A DNA stretch of 64,000 bases from Micromonospora aurantiaca ATCC 27029 (GCF_000145235.1 NC_014391.1:5216001-5280000); one strand, 5' to 3'; numbered from the stretch's first letter, positions 1 to 8,142 are shown. Program-made: numbers and translations. The notes: a model not told the origin generated them from the letters alone.

Positions 1-1
1 C

Positions 2-646
2 CGGGTGGACAGCACCACCACGCTCGCCATCACGATCGCCGGCCTGCCCGCCGCCGACCGTCCGACGGTGCTGCTGAACTCCTCCGCCGTCGGCTGGTAC
101 GGCAACACCGGCGACCGGACGGTAACCGAGGAGGCACCTGCGGGTGAGGGGTTCCTCGCCGACGTCTGCCGCGTCTGGGAGGCCGCGACCCGCCCGGCCG
201 AGGACGCGGGCGTACGGGTGGTGCGCCTGCGTACCGGACTGCCGCTGCACCGCAACGGCGGCCTGCTCAAGCCGCAGTTGCTGCCGTTCCGGCTCGGCGT
301 CGGCGGCAAGCTGGGCAACGGGCGGCAGTGGCTGCCGTGGATCTCGATGCGGGACTGGCTCGACGCCGCGAAGTTCCTGCTGAACCGCGACGGCATCGCC
401 GGCGCGGTGAACGTGGTCGGCCCGGCGCCGGTCACCAACGCCGAGTTCACCAAGGAACTGGCCCGCCAACTGCACCGCCCGGCGATCATGCCGATCCCGG
501 CGGTGGCGCTGAAGGTGGCGCTCGGCGGTTTCGCGCAGGAGGCGCTGACCAGCGCGCGGGTGCTGCCCGCCGTGCTCGACAAGGCCGGCTTCTCCTGGGC
601 GCACCCGGACCTGGCGGGCGCGCTGCGCGCCGCCCTCTCCGAGTGA
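2..646 (+). CDS. TIGR01777 family NAD-dependent epimerase/SDR protein (5' truncated)
   Basis: This is the C-terminal 214 residues of a TIGR01777-type short-chain dehydrogenase/epimerase. The frame is open to the window edge, so the GTG at 5 is very probably internal. The segment GWYGNTGD matches the family's YG-containing active-site region, and the LPWISMRDW stretch and the C-terminal DUF1731-like tail with FAQEALTSARVLP are typical. The physiological substrate of the family is unknown. In mycobacteria the homologue (Rv2216) lies just upstream of lipB, which fits lipB at 3976. The gene converges on the esterase with a 28-base gap and no obvious hairpin. Confidence 0.9.
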   Translation, partial: RVDSTTTLAITIAGLPAADRPTVLLNSSAVGWYGNTGDRTVTEEAPAGEGFLADVCRVWEAATRPAEDAGVRVVRLRTGLPLHRNGGLLKPQLLPFRLGVGGKLGNGRQWLPWISMRDWLDAAKFLLNRDGIAGAVNVVGPAPVTNAEFTKELARQLHRPAIMPIPAVALKVALGGFAQEALTSARVLPAVLDKAGFSWAHPDLAGALRAALSE

Positions 647-674
647 CCGGCCGAGGGCGGCGCGACGCGGCGGA

Positions 675-1916
675 TCAGCAGCCGATCACCCAGTACGCGG
701 GCCCGGTCTGCTTCAGCCTGCTCGTGTAGAAGGTGTTGTAGAGGCCCATCCGCTGCCCGCTGCCGAGCGCGTAGGCGTACCCGCCGGACTGGTAGGCCCG
801 CCCGGCCACCACGTGCGCGTAGTTGCTGGCGGTGACGCAGACCGGCGCGCTGGTCGGCGTGGGCGAGGCGGTCGGCGTGGGCGAGGCCGTCGGCGTGGGT
901 GACGCAGTCGCCGTCGGGGTCGGGCTCGGCGAGGCGCCGCCACCGCCGAGCCCGAAGAAGACCGCGTCCCGGTACGTCGAACAGATGGTGTCCAGGAAGT
1001 ACGCCCCGGCGGTGCCGCACTGGTCCGCGCCCGTACCCGGGTCGACGGGGGTGCCGTGGCCCATCCCGGAGACCCGGTAGAGGCGGACCTGGTCGGTGCC
1101 GTAGACCTCCAGGCTCGTGCCGGCCGGCAGCGTGGACGTGCTGGTCGGGGTGGTCGACACGCCCAGCACGTTCGTCCACTGGTCCCGCGACTCGGCGGCG
1201 TTCGCGGTCGCCACGGTGGTGTCGCTGGTGCCGTGCCAGATCGCCACCCGGGGGCGCTTGCCGGTGTACCCGGGGTACGCGCCGCGGACCAGGTCGCCCC
1301 ACTGCGCCGGGGTCTTGTCCACGCCCGGGTTCATGCAGCTGAACGCGGTGACGGTGCTGGTGGCGCAGCGGTACGGGATGCCGGCGATGATCGAGCCGCC
1401 GGCGAAGACGTCGGGGTAGGCGGCAAGCATGGCCGCGCTCATCGCGCCACCGGCGGAGAGGCCGCTGACGTAGACGCGGGCGCCGTCGGTGCCGTAGGTG
1501 GTCTTGGCGTAGTCGACCATCTGCTTGATCGACAGCGCCTCGCCCTGGCCGCGTGCGGTGTCACCGGTCTCGAACCAGTTGAAGCAGGAGTTGGCGTTGT
1601 TGCCGCTGGGCTGCTGCGGCGCGATGAGCGTGAACTTCCACTGGTCGGCGTACTTCTGCCAGCCGGAGTTGGTGACGTAGGTCGAGGCGTTCTGCACGCA
1701 GCCGTGCAGCAGCACCACGGCGGGCGCGCCGGTGGGCAGGCCGTCCGGGCGGTACGCGTACATGGCCAGGTTGCCGGGGTTGGAGCCGAACCCGGTGACC
1801 TGGGTCAGCGAGGCGGCCTGGGCGGGAAGGGCGGCGACCAGCGCGGTGGCCGCGGCCAGCACGACCCCGGCCGCCGCCCCGGCGACGCGGGCGATGAGGG
1901 ATGAGGAGCGGGGCAC
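675..1916 (-). CDS. Secreted PHB-depolymerase/CE1-type esterase with PT-rich linker
   Basis: A 413-residue exported alpha/beta-hydrolase. I start it at the GTG at 1916 because GGAGG lies five bases upstream and the product then opens directly with an Arg/Ser n-region, a hydrophobic core and AQA|A cleavage site. The longer GTG at 1952 has its Shine-Dalgarno overlapping the start. The nucleophile elbow is GLSAGGAM, an oxyanion-side motif is LLHGCVQNAS, and the distal His is in SGMGHGTPVD. After the catalytic domain comes a linker of tandem SPTPTA units and then a Cys-bounded module of about 55 residues (VCVTASNYAHV to VIGC) that often ends actinobacterial esterases of this type. Substrate could be polyhydroxyalkanoate oligomers or feruloyl/acetyl esters; the sequence does not decide. 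Confidence 0.9.
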   Translation of the reverse strand: MPRSSSLIARVAGAAAGVVLAAATALVAALPAQAASLTQVTGFGSNPGNLAMYAYRPDGLPTGAPAVVLLHGCVQNASTYVTNSGWQKYADQWKFTLIAPQQPSGNNANSCFNWFETGDTARGQGEALSIKQMVDYAKTTYGTDGARVYVSGLSAGGAMSAAMLAAYPDVFAGGSIIAGIPYRCATSTVTAFSCMNPGVDKTPAQWGDLVRGAYPGYTGKRPRVAIWHGTSDTTVATANAAESRDQWTNVLGVSTTPTSTSTLPAGTSLEVYGTDQVRLYRVSGMGHGTPVDPGTGADQCGTAGAYFLDTICSTYRDAVFFGLGGGGASPSPTPTATASPTPTASPTPTASPTPTSAPVCVTASNYAHVVAGRAYQSGGYAYALGSGQRMGLYNTFYTSRLKQTGPAYWVIGC

Positions 1917-1958
1917 GGGGACCTCCCGATCGTGGAATGTGAACTGAGTCACCTCCGA

Positions 1959-1985
1959 GTTGCCGAGACGTTACGGCCGCGTTTC
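1959..1985. promoter_or_regulatory. Candidate GlnR-like half-site array
   Basis: On the minus strand the sequence reads GAAAC, six bases, GTAAC, six bases, GCAAC. That is the 11-base periodicity and half-site vocabulary (GTnAC / GAAAC) of actinobacterial GlnR boxes, with one mismatch in the last half-site. It lies 43-69 bases upstream of the esterase start and 92 bases before the divergent membrane protein, so it could serve either. Chance occurrence cannot be excluded. Confidence 0.35.
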
Positions 1986-2076
1986 GTCACACCGGAATGG
2001 CCGCCGCTCACACATTCACGGTCACCGAAGTGTGCGGCGAGTTCCGTGTCCGGGCGGTCTGCCCAGGTCCGGTTGG

Positions 2077-2082
2077 TAACGT
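2077..2082 (+). promoter_or_regulatory. Predicted -10 box of a leaderless transcript (TAACGT)
   Basis: TAACGT lies seven bases before the GTG at 2090. There is no Shine-Dalgarno, so the transcript probably begins at or near the start codon. This box decides the start of the following gene against the longer in-frame ATG at 1997. Confidence 0.6.
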
Positions 2083-2089
2083 CCGCTGC

Positions 2090-3901
2090 GTGCCCTCCTC
2101 CCCGTCCCCGGCCGCCGGCCCGGCGCCGACGCGCGTCCGCGACCGACGCGCCGACCTGCTGGTCACGCTCGCCGCGCTGGCCCTGGCCCTCTGGGTGACG
2201 AGTGGCATGTGGCGGGATCCGAACAGCCGCGCGATCACCGTCAACTCCAGCGACCAGGCGCTGTTCGAGTGGCTGCTGGCCTTCGGCGGGCACGCGCTGA
2301 CCCACGGGCAGAACCCGCTGTACACCACCTTGATCAACGTCCCGGACGGGGTGAACCTCGCGGTCAACACCTCGATCACCGTGTACGCGGCGGTCTTCGC
2401 GCCGCTGACGTACCTGATCGGGCCGCCCGCGACGTTCCTGGTGATCCTCACGCTCAACCTGGCCGCGACGGCGGTGGCCTGGTACTGGCTGCTCAGCCGG
2501 CACCTGGTGCGCAGCCGGCTGGCCGCCGGGGTGGGCGCGCTGTTCATCGCCTTCTGCCCGGCGATGGTGTCGCACGCCAACGCGCACCTGAACTGGACCG
2601 CGGGCTGGCTGGTGCCGCTGCTGATCTGGGGCGTGTTCCGGCTGCGCCGTCCGGGCCGGGCGGTCACCGGCGGGATCGTGCTCGGCCTGCTGGTGGCTGT
2701 CGCGTTCTCGATCGCCGCCGAGGGTCTGTTCTTCACCGCGCTGGCGCTCGGCGTGTTCCTCGTGGTGTGGGCGCTGCACCCGGCCCGCCGGTCCGAGGTA
2801 CGCGCCGCGCTGCCCCGGATGGCGGCCGGGCTGGGCGTGACAGCGCTCGTCGCCGGGGCACTGCTGGCGTACCCGCTCTGGCTGCACTTCCTCGGACCGC
2901 AACGGTTCCACGGCACCGGGTTCGACCCGTTGATCCACTCCGAGGACATCGCCGCGTACGGGTCCTACCCGCGCCGGTCGCTCGCGGGCTGGGCCGGGTG
3001 GGGCACCTCGCTCGCGCCCAACCCGACGGAGGAGAACTCGTTCTTCGGCGTACCGCTGCTCCTGCTCGCCGCCGCCTGCTTCGCGCTGCTGTGGCGGCGC
3101 GCGGACCGCGCGTTCCGGGCCACCCTCGCGGCGCTCGGGGTGACCGCAGTGGTCTTCGCGGTGCTGTCGTGGGGCCCGACTGTGAAGTGGAACGGCCGCC
3201 GCTTCGACCAGACGCTGCCGTTCGGGGTGCTGGACAACCTGCCGGTGATCAACGCGGCGTTGCCGTCCCGGCTGGCGCTCGTGGTCGCGCCGGTCATCGG
3301 TCTGCTGCTGGCGTACGCGATCGACTCGCTGCATGCCCGGCCGCCACGGCACCGGGTAAGCGGGCTCGCCTGGGCGCTGGGCTTCGCCGCGGCGCTGCTG
3401 CCGCTGGTGCCCACGCCGCTGCTGACCAGCGTCCGCGAACCGATCCCGCAGTTCATCACCAGCGGCGCCTGGCAGCGCTACGTCCCGCCCGACGGGGTGC
3501 TGACGCCGCTGCCGCTGACCGTGGACGTCTACCCGGACGGGCAGCGCTGGCAGGCGTACGCGCTCGCCCACCGGCAGGGTGAGTTCCGGATCCCGTCCGG
3601 CTTCTTCCTCGGGCCCGGCGGGCCGGAGGGCCGGGGCCGGATCGGCCCGGTGCCGCGCACCTTCGACTCGCTGATGGACCAGGCGGGCCGGACCGGGCTG
3701 GTGCCGATCATCACCGACGGCAGCATCCGCGAGTCCCGGGCGGACCTGCGCTACTGGGGGGTCCAGGCGGTGGTGCTGCCGGACCGGGTGCACGGCGCCA
3801 AGTTCGACGTCGACGAGGAGGCGCTGCGGCGCACCGCCACCGCGCTGCTCGGCCCGCCCGAGCGGGTGGAGGACGTCTGGCTGTGGCGGGTGCCGGCCTG
3901 A
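2090..3901 (+). CDS. Multi-spanning membrane protein, GT-C glycosyltransferase-like
   Basis: A 603-residue integral membrane protein with about ten or more hydrophobic segments. After an N-terminal Pro/Ala-rich stretch the first helix (LLVTLAALALALWV) is followed by a loop with SSDQALFEWLL and an NPLYTTLINVPDGVN segment, then alternating helices and Arg-rich loops. The last 200 residues contain a large extracytoplasmic-looking domain. An acidic residue after the first helix and the overall layout resemble polyprenyl-phosphate-sugar-dependent GT-C enzymes. The frame extends upstream to 1997, but the -10 box favours the GTG at 2090. No specific substrate can be given. Confidence 0.75.
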   Translation: MPSSPSPAAGPAPTRVRDRRADLLVTLAALALALWVTSGMWRDPNSRAITVNSSDQALFEWLLAFGGHALTHGQNPLYTTLINVPDGVNLAVNTSITVYAAVFAPLTYLIGPPATFLVILTLNLAATAVAWYWLLSRHLVRSRLAAGVGALFIAFCPAMVSHANAHLNWTAGWLVPLLIWGVFRLRRPGRAVTGGIVLGLLVAVAFSIAAEGLFFTALALGVFLVVWALHPARRSEVRAALPRMAAGLGVTALVAGALLAYPLWLHFLGPQRFHGTGFDPLIHSEDIAAYGSYPRRSLAGWAGWGTSLAPNPTEENSFFGVPLLLLAAACFALLWRRADRAFRATLAALGVTAVVFAVLSWGPTVKWNGRRFDQTLPFGVLDNLPVINAALPSRLALVVAPVIGLLLAYAIDSLHARPPRHRVSGLAWALGFAAALLPLVPTPLLTSVREPIPQFITSGAWQRYVPPDGVLTPLPLTVDVYPDGQRWQAYALAHRQGEFRIPSGFFLGPGGPEGRGRIGPVPRTFDSLMDQAGRTGLVPIITDGSIRESRADLRYWGVQAVVLPDRVHGAKFDVDEEALRRTATALLGPPERVEDVWLWRVPA

Positions 3902-3963
3902 CCGTCGCCGTGTCCCCCGCGATGGCGACGAGGCTCACGGGTCCGGTTCCCGGAGGACGGGAC

Positions 3964-3969
3964 TAGGCT
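3964..3969 (+). promoter_or_regulatory. Predicted -10 box of leaderless lipB transcript (TAGGCT)
   Basis: TAGGCT is six bases before the lipB GTG at 3976 and no ribosome-binding site intervenes. This is the usual spacing of leaderless actinobacterial genes. Confidence 0.65.
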
Positions 3970-3975
3970 GGACGG

Positions 3976-4617
3976 GTGAGCGTGACGACTTCCGGGCTGA
4001 CCGCCGTCCGCGCAGGCCTGCTCGACTACCAGGCCGCCTGGGACGAGCAGCGTCGGCTGCACGAGGCGGTGGTGGCCGGCGAGCAGGGCGACACGGTGCT
4101 GCTGCTGGAGCACCCCAGCGTCTACACCGCCGGCAAGCGCACCGAGCCGTGGGACCGGCCGATGGACGGCACCCCGGTGGTGGACGTGGACCGCGGCGGG
4201 AAGATCACCTGGCACGGTCCGGGGCAGCTCGTCGGCTACCCGATCGTCCGGCTGCCCGACCCGGTCGACGTGGTCGCGTACGTCCGGCGCACCGAGCAGC
4301 TCCTGATCGACGTCTGCGCCGAGTTCGGGCTGTCCGCCGGCCGGGTCGAGGGACGCAGCGGCGTGTGGGTGCCGGAGGACGACCGGGGCCCGGCCCGCAA
4401 GGTCGCCGCCATCGGCATCCGGGTGGCCCGCGGCGTCACGCTGCACGGCTTCTCCGTCAACTGCGACTGCGACCTGGGCTTCTTCGACCGGATCGTGCCC
4501 TGCGGCATCCGCGACGCCGGGGTCACCTCGCTGACCGCCGAGCTGGGCCGGCCGATCACCGTCGCCGACGTGCTGCCGGTGGTCGAGCGGCACCTGCCGA
4601 CGTTGACGCAGGTCTGA
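3976..4617 (+). CDS. lipB: Octanoyl-[ACP]:protein N-octanoyltransferase (lipoyl transferase B)
   Basis: LipB moves the octanoyl group from acyl carrier protein to the lipoyl-domain lysine of 2-oxoacid dehydrogenase subunits and the glycine-cleavage H protein, the first step of lipoate synthesis. At 213 residues it has family length. The signature RGGKITWHGPGQLVGYP is intact, as are the catalytic Lys at about residue 142 (ARKVAAIGI) and the catalytic Cys at about residue 176 (FDRIVPCGI). The gene is probably leaderless and is followed after five bases by a VOC protein. lipA lies 2.5 kb further on the same strand, separated by the oppositely oriented aspS-like gene. Confidence 0.97.
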   Translation: MSVTTSGLTAVRAGLLDYQAAWDEQRRLHEAVVAGEQGDTVLLLEHPSVYTAGKRTEPWDRPMDGTPVVDVDRGGKITWHGPGQLVGYPIVRLPDPVDVVAYVRRTEQLLIDVCAEFGLSAGRVEGRSGVWVPEDDRGPARKVAAIGIRVARGVTLHGFSVNCDCDLGFFDRIVPCGIRDAGVTSLTAELGRPITVADVLPVVERHLPTLTQV

Positions 4618-4622
4618 GCCCC

Positions 4623-5015
4623 GTGCGGCTCGACCTGGTCACGCTCGTCGTGACCGAGTACGACCCCGCGATCGCCTTCTTCACCGAGGTGCTCGGGTTC
4701 GAGCTGGCCGAGGACAAGCCGTCGCTGACGAACGACGGCCGGCCCAAGCGCTGGGTGGTCGTACGCCCGCCGGGCGGCGGCACCGGCCTGCTGCTGGCCC
4801 GTGCCGACGGCGAGCACCAGGCCGGCGCGGTCGGCGACCAGACCCACGGCCGGGTGGGCTTCTTCCTCCAGGTCGACGACTTCGAGGCGGTGCACCGCCG
4901 GATGGTCGACGCGGGCGTCGAGTTCGTCCGGCCGCCCCGCACCGAGCCGTACGGCCGGGTCGCGGTCTTCCGCGACATCGCCGGCAACTCCTGGGACCTG
5001 CTCGGCCCGGCCTGA
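4623..5015 (+). CDS. VOC family (glyoxalase/bleomycin-resistance fold) protein
   Basis: A 130-residue single VOC domain, probably co-transcribed with lipB because its GTG is only five bases past the lipB stop. It opens with the beta-strand VRLDLVTLVVTEYDPAIAFF typical of the first beta-alpha-beta-beta-beta unit. The second unit carries GRVGFFLQVDDFEAVHRRM and ends with FRDIAGNSWDLLGPA. The start is taken directly after lipB; the same frame stays open far upstream but that part only shadows lipB. These small proteins bind metals or hydrophobic ligands and can be isomerases, dioxygenases or drug-binding proteins; the function here is unknown. Confidence 0.85.
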   Translation: MRLDLVTLVVTEYDPAIAFFTEVLGFELAEDKPSLTNDGRPKRWVVVRPPGGGTGLLLARADGEHQAGAVGDQTHGRVGFFLQVDDFEAVHRRMVDAGVEFVRPPRTEPYGRVAVFRDIAGNSWDLLGPA

Positions 5016-5453
5016 CCGCTCGGCGGCGCGGTGTGCGACCGGTCCGGATCGCCGCCCGCCCAGGGCCACCGCCCGCCCAGGCCCGCCGCCCACCCAGGCC
5101 CCGCCTCGCCGTCGGTCACGGTGAGTAACAAGGCTGCGCCCGCAGCATGTGGCCTCCCGCCGACTTTGCTCTGCAGCCGGATCCGCAACGGTCACTCCCG
5201 GTCAACCGCTGCGCCAGTGGCTGCAGAGCAAAGGGCGCAGACACCCTTCCCTCCCTCCCGAGGCCCGTCCGCCATAACCCCAGCTCAGCGCAATGCGTTG
5301 GCGTCGAGGGCAGCTCGACCACCCCGAAACAACCCTCACCGAGCGTGACCGCAAGGCCGAGCGACCTATCGTCACTCTCAGTGGCAGATTCGAGCCGATT
5401 CCGGAGAGCGGCGGCGAGACCGACGGTCCCGATGGCGAGCCCGCGCCCCGCCG
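5016..5453. other. Convergent intergenic region with no recognised gene
   Basis: This 438-base gap separates the lipB/VOC pair from the converging aspS-like gene. It begins with a CT/GCCC-rich stretch, contains the perfect 15-bp inverted repeat at 5164-5233, and otherwise shows no ORF with a convincing start or codon pattern. Confidence 0.6.
5164..5233. repeat. Long inverted repeat (TTTGCTCTGCAGCC family)
   Basis: CTTTGCTCTGCAGCC at 5164-5178 is the exact reverse complement of 5219-5233 (15 of 15), with a loop of about 40 bases that also contains partly complementary segments. It sits in a convergent gap, so it could act as a bidirectional terminator or be a dispersed palindromic element. 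Confidence 0.85.
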
Positions 5454-6740
5454 TCAGGGCGTGAGGCGGTGCAGGTCGCGCGGGAAGGCGGTCACCTCCC
5501 GGACGTTCGCCGCCCCGGCCAGCCGGGCGACGAACCGCTCCAGCCCGATCGCGAAACCGCCGTGCGGCGGCATGCCGTGCCGGAACGCGTCCACGTACCC
5601 GGCGTACGGCTCCACCGGCTCGCCCCGCGCCGCCAGGGCGGCCAGGTAGTCGGCGTGCCGGTGCAGCCGCTGCCCGCCGGTCACCAGCTCCACGCCCCGG
5701 AACAGCAGGTCGAAACCGTTGGAGTACGCGGGCCGGGCCGGGTCCGGATGGGTGTAGAAGGGGCGCTTCGCCATCGGGTACCCGGTGACGAAGAGGAAGT
5801 CGCTGCCGTGCTCGCGGAGCGCCCACTCCCCCAGCGCCCGCTCGTGCGCCGGCGCAAGGTCGGGTTCGTCCGCCGGCGCTCCGGCGATCTTCAGCGCGTC
5901 GGTGAAGTGCACCGCCGGGATCTCGGCCGGCACCTCCGGCACCGTCACGCCGAGCGTCGCCAGCGCGCCACCGGCCCGCTCGCCGACCGTCGCCACCATC
6001 CCGGCCAGCGTCTCCCGCAGCACCGCCATGACGTCCCGGTGGTCGGCCACGAAGCCCAGCTCCACGTCGAGCGACGTGTACTGGGCCAGGTGGCGCACCG
6101 TGTCGTGCGGCTCGGCGCGGAACACCGGCCCCACCTCGTACACCCGCTCGAAGACGCCGACCATGAGCTGCTTGTAGAACTGCGGCGACTGCGCCAGGTA
6201 GGCCGGCCGCCCGAACCAGTCCAGCGCGAACACGTTAGCTCCGCTCTCGGTGGACGAGGCGACCACCTTCGGCGTGTGCACCTCGACGAAGCCCCGCCCG
6301 TCGAGCGTGGCCCGGAAGCCGGACACGGCCGCCGCCGAGATCCGCAGCGCGGCGGAGCGGACCGGGTGCCGCAGCGCGACCGGCGCGTGGTCGAGCTGGG
6401 TGGGCAGGGTGGCGGTGAGCACCGGCCGGTACAGGTCGAACGGGGGCGGGACGGCGGGCGGCCCGAGCGGACGTACCGTCGGCTCGACGACCTCGACCCC
6501 GGCGGGCGCGGTGGGGTTCGCGACCACCGTGCCGACGACCTCGACGACAGTCTCCTCGGTGAGCGCCTCGACCTGCTCCCGCACGGCGGGCGCGGCGACC
6601 ACCACCTGGGCGAGCCCGGCGGCGTCCCGGACGATCAGGAAGGCCACCGACTTGAGCAGCCGGCGGCGGTGGACCCAGCCGGCGAGCCGCACTGTGGCGC
6701 CCACACGGGCGGGGAGTTCTGTGGACAGGATGCGTTGCAC
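5454..6740 (-). CDS. aspS: Archaeal-type aspartyl-tRNA synthetase (probably non-discriminating Asp/Asn)
   Basis: A class II synthetase of 428 residues, shorter than the roughly 590-residue bacterial AspRS because it lacks the GAD insertion. An N-terminal OB-fold (VRLAGWVHRRRLLKSVAFL) binds the anticodon and is followed by the catalytic core. Motif 2 is VFRAEPHDTVRHL, where His after FRAEP and the TSLDVEL stretch indicate AspRS rather than AsnRS. Motif 3 is GGFAIGLERFVARL. The GTG at 6740 is chosen because AAGGAGGT lies seven bases upstream; the frame extends to 6932 but that part is leader RNA. A T-box leader precedes it. Whether it charges tRNA-Asn with Asp for GatCAB amidation, or serves as a spare or resistant AspRS, cannot be told from sequence. 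Confidence 0.93.
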   Translation of the reverse strand: MQRILSTELPARVGATVRLAGWVHRRRLLKSVAFLIVRDAAGLAQVVVAAPAVREQVEALTEETVVEVVGTVVANPTAPAGVEVVEPTVRPLGPPAVPPPFDLYRPVLTATLPTQLDHAPVALRHPVRSAALRISAAAVSGFRATLDGRGFVEVHTPKVVASSTESGANVFALDWFGRPAYLAQSPQFYKQLMVGVFERVYEVGPVFRAEPHDTVRHLAQYTSLDVELGFVADHRDVMAVLRETLAGMVATVGERAGGALATLGVTVPEVPAEIPAVHFTDALKIAGAPADEPDLAPAHERALGEWALREHGSDFLFVTGYPMAKRPFYTHPDPARPAYSNGFDLLFRGVELVTGGQRLHRHADYLAALAARGEPVEPYAGYVDAFRHGMPPHGGFAIGLERFVARLAGAANVREVTAFPRDLHRLTP

Positions 6741-6780
6741 GACGACTACCTCCTTGACCAATCGCAACGCGATCCCCAGG

Positions 6781-7010
6781 GAGGTGTGGGCGAGCGGGAA
6801 CCTCGCGGTGCCACCACACCTTCGCCCCCGCCAGGGCGGGAGCCTCGTTCGTCGCCTTTTCACCGGGGCCGGCCGGGCGGGCTCTACTGGGCGCGAAACG
6901 CCGTTCTTCCCGCAGCTCGGGAGGGTCTTCACGGACCGGCGCCAGGCCGCCTCACAGCAACCGGCGGCTCTCTCGACTGGCGGATCGGCCCGTTACTCGG
7001 CTCCGTCACA
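6781..7010 (-). promoter_or_regulatory. T-box riboswitch leader (translational type) upstream of the AspRS gene
   Basis: On the minus strand, 6815-6801 carries the T-box core GGTGGCACCGCGAGG. Upstream, a stem I can be drawn. CGGGCC/GGTCCG closes a specifier loop that has GAGTAA on its 5' side and TGAAGACC on its 3' side (an AGUA/GAA loop-E pair). Above it are a CGCCAG/CTGGCG helix, an AGAGAG segment and a CCGCC/GGCGG stem with a GGTTGCTGTGA loop. GAC (Asp) at 6927-6925 directly follows GAA and fits the enzyme. ACC one base on, or AAC at 6909-6907, are alternatives. Downstream, CCACACCTCC can pair either with GGTGTGG near the T-box or with the GGAGGT of the start site, which implies translational control. 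Confidence 0.87.
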
Positions 7011-7139
7011 GCTCTGCCCGGCACGCTAGCACCGCACGCGCCGCGCTGTGACCGGGTTTTTTCGCCCCTGGTGTCCGGTGTCACAGCCATTCCGGCGTGA
7101 CGGCCGTCGCCCTCGTTCATCGACCGGCACCGACCGGCG

Positions 7140-7145
7140 TACGCT
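7140..7145 (+). promoter_or_regulatory. Predicted -10 box of leaderless lipA transcript (TACGCT)
   Basis: TACGCT ends seven bases before the GTG at 7153. It supports that start rather than the in-frame ATG at 7048, which would add residues absent from LipA proteins. Confidence 0.6.
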
Positions 7146-7152
7146 CGGTTTT

Positions 7153-8142
7153 GTGACGATCGAGCAATCCGCGCCGACGACTGAGCAGCCAGCGCGCACC
7201 GCGACTGTCGCCCCGGAGGGGCGGCGGATGCTGCGGATCGAGGCGCGCAACGCCGAGACGCCGATCGAGCGCAAGCCGCCGTGGATCAAGGTCAAGGCCA
7301 AGATGGGCCCGGAGTACACCCAGTTGCGCGGGCTCGTCTCGCGCGAAGGGCTGCACACCGTGTGCCAGGAAGCCGGCTGCCCCAACATCTACGAGTGCTG
7401 GGAGGACCGGGAGGCCACCTTCCTCATCGGTGGTGACCAGTGCACCCGGCGCTGCGACTTCTGCCAGATCGACACCGGCAAGCCGGCCGAGTTCGACGCC
7501 GACGAGCCGCGGCGCGTCGCCGAGTCGGTCGCCGCGATGGGTCTGCGCTACGCGACCATCACCGGTGTCGCCCGCGACGACCTGCCCGACGGCGGGGCCT
7601 GGCTCTACGCCGAGACGGTCCGGCAGATCCACGCGCTTCAGTCCGGCTGCGGTGTCGAGCTGCTGATCCCCGACTTCAACGCCGTGCCCGAGCAGCTCGC
7701 CGAGGTCTTCGGCTCGCGGCCCGAGGTGCTGGCGCACAACGTGGAGACCGTGCCGCGCATCTTCAAGCGGATCCGCCCGGCGTTCCGCTACGAGCGTTCG
7801 CTGGACGTGATCCGCCAGGCGCGGGCCGACGGCCTGGTCACCAAGAGCAACCTGATCCTCGGCATGGGCGAGGAGCGCGCCGAGGTGTCCCAGGCGCTGC
7901 GAGACCTGCACGAGGCGGGCTGCGAACTGATCACCATCACGCAGTACCTGCGCCCCTCCCCCCGGCACCACCCGGTGACCCGCTGGGTCAAGCCGGAGGA
8001 GTTCGTCGAGCTGCGCGAGGAGGCCGAGGAGATCGGCTTCGCGGGCGTGATGAGCGGTCCCCTGGTCCGCTCGTCGTACCGCGCGGGCCGCCTCTACCAG
8101 CAGGCGCTCGACGCCCGCCGGGAGGTCACCGTCGCCGGCTGA
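7153..8142 (+). CDS. lipA: Lipoyl synthase (radical SAM)
   Basis: LipA inserts two sulfur atoms into protein-bound octanoyl groups, completing the lipoyl cofactor begun by LipB. The 329-residue product has both iron-sulfur sites: the N-terminal auxiliary cluster motif CQEAGCPNIYEC and the radical-SAM motif CTRRCDFC. Other family landmarks are GVARDDLPDGGAW, the GMGEER segment and the C-terminal SGPLVRSSYRAG, where the Arg-Ser-Ser-Tyr-Arg serine ligates the auxiliary cluster. The start is set by the leaderless -10 box. It is divergent from the T-box-controlled AspRS and shares its upstream region. Confidence 0.98.
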   Translation: MTIEQSAPTTEQPARTATVAPEGRRMLRIEARNAETPIERKPPWIKVKAKMGPEYTQLRGLVSREGLHTVCQEAGCPNIYECWEDREATFLIGGDQCTRRCDFCQIDTGKPAEFDADEPRRVAESVAAMGLRYATITGVARDDLPDGGAWLYAETVRQIHALQSGCGVELLIPDFNAVPEQLAEVFGSRPEVLAHNVETVPRIFKRIRPAFRYERSLDVIRQARADGLVTKSNLILGMGEERAEVSQALRDLHEAGCELITITQYLRPSPRHHPVTRWVKPEEFVELREEAEEIGFAGVMSGPLVRSSYRAGRLYQQALDARREVTVAG

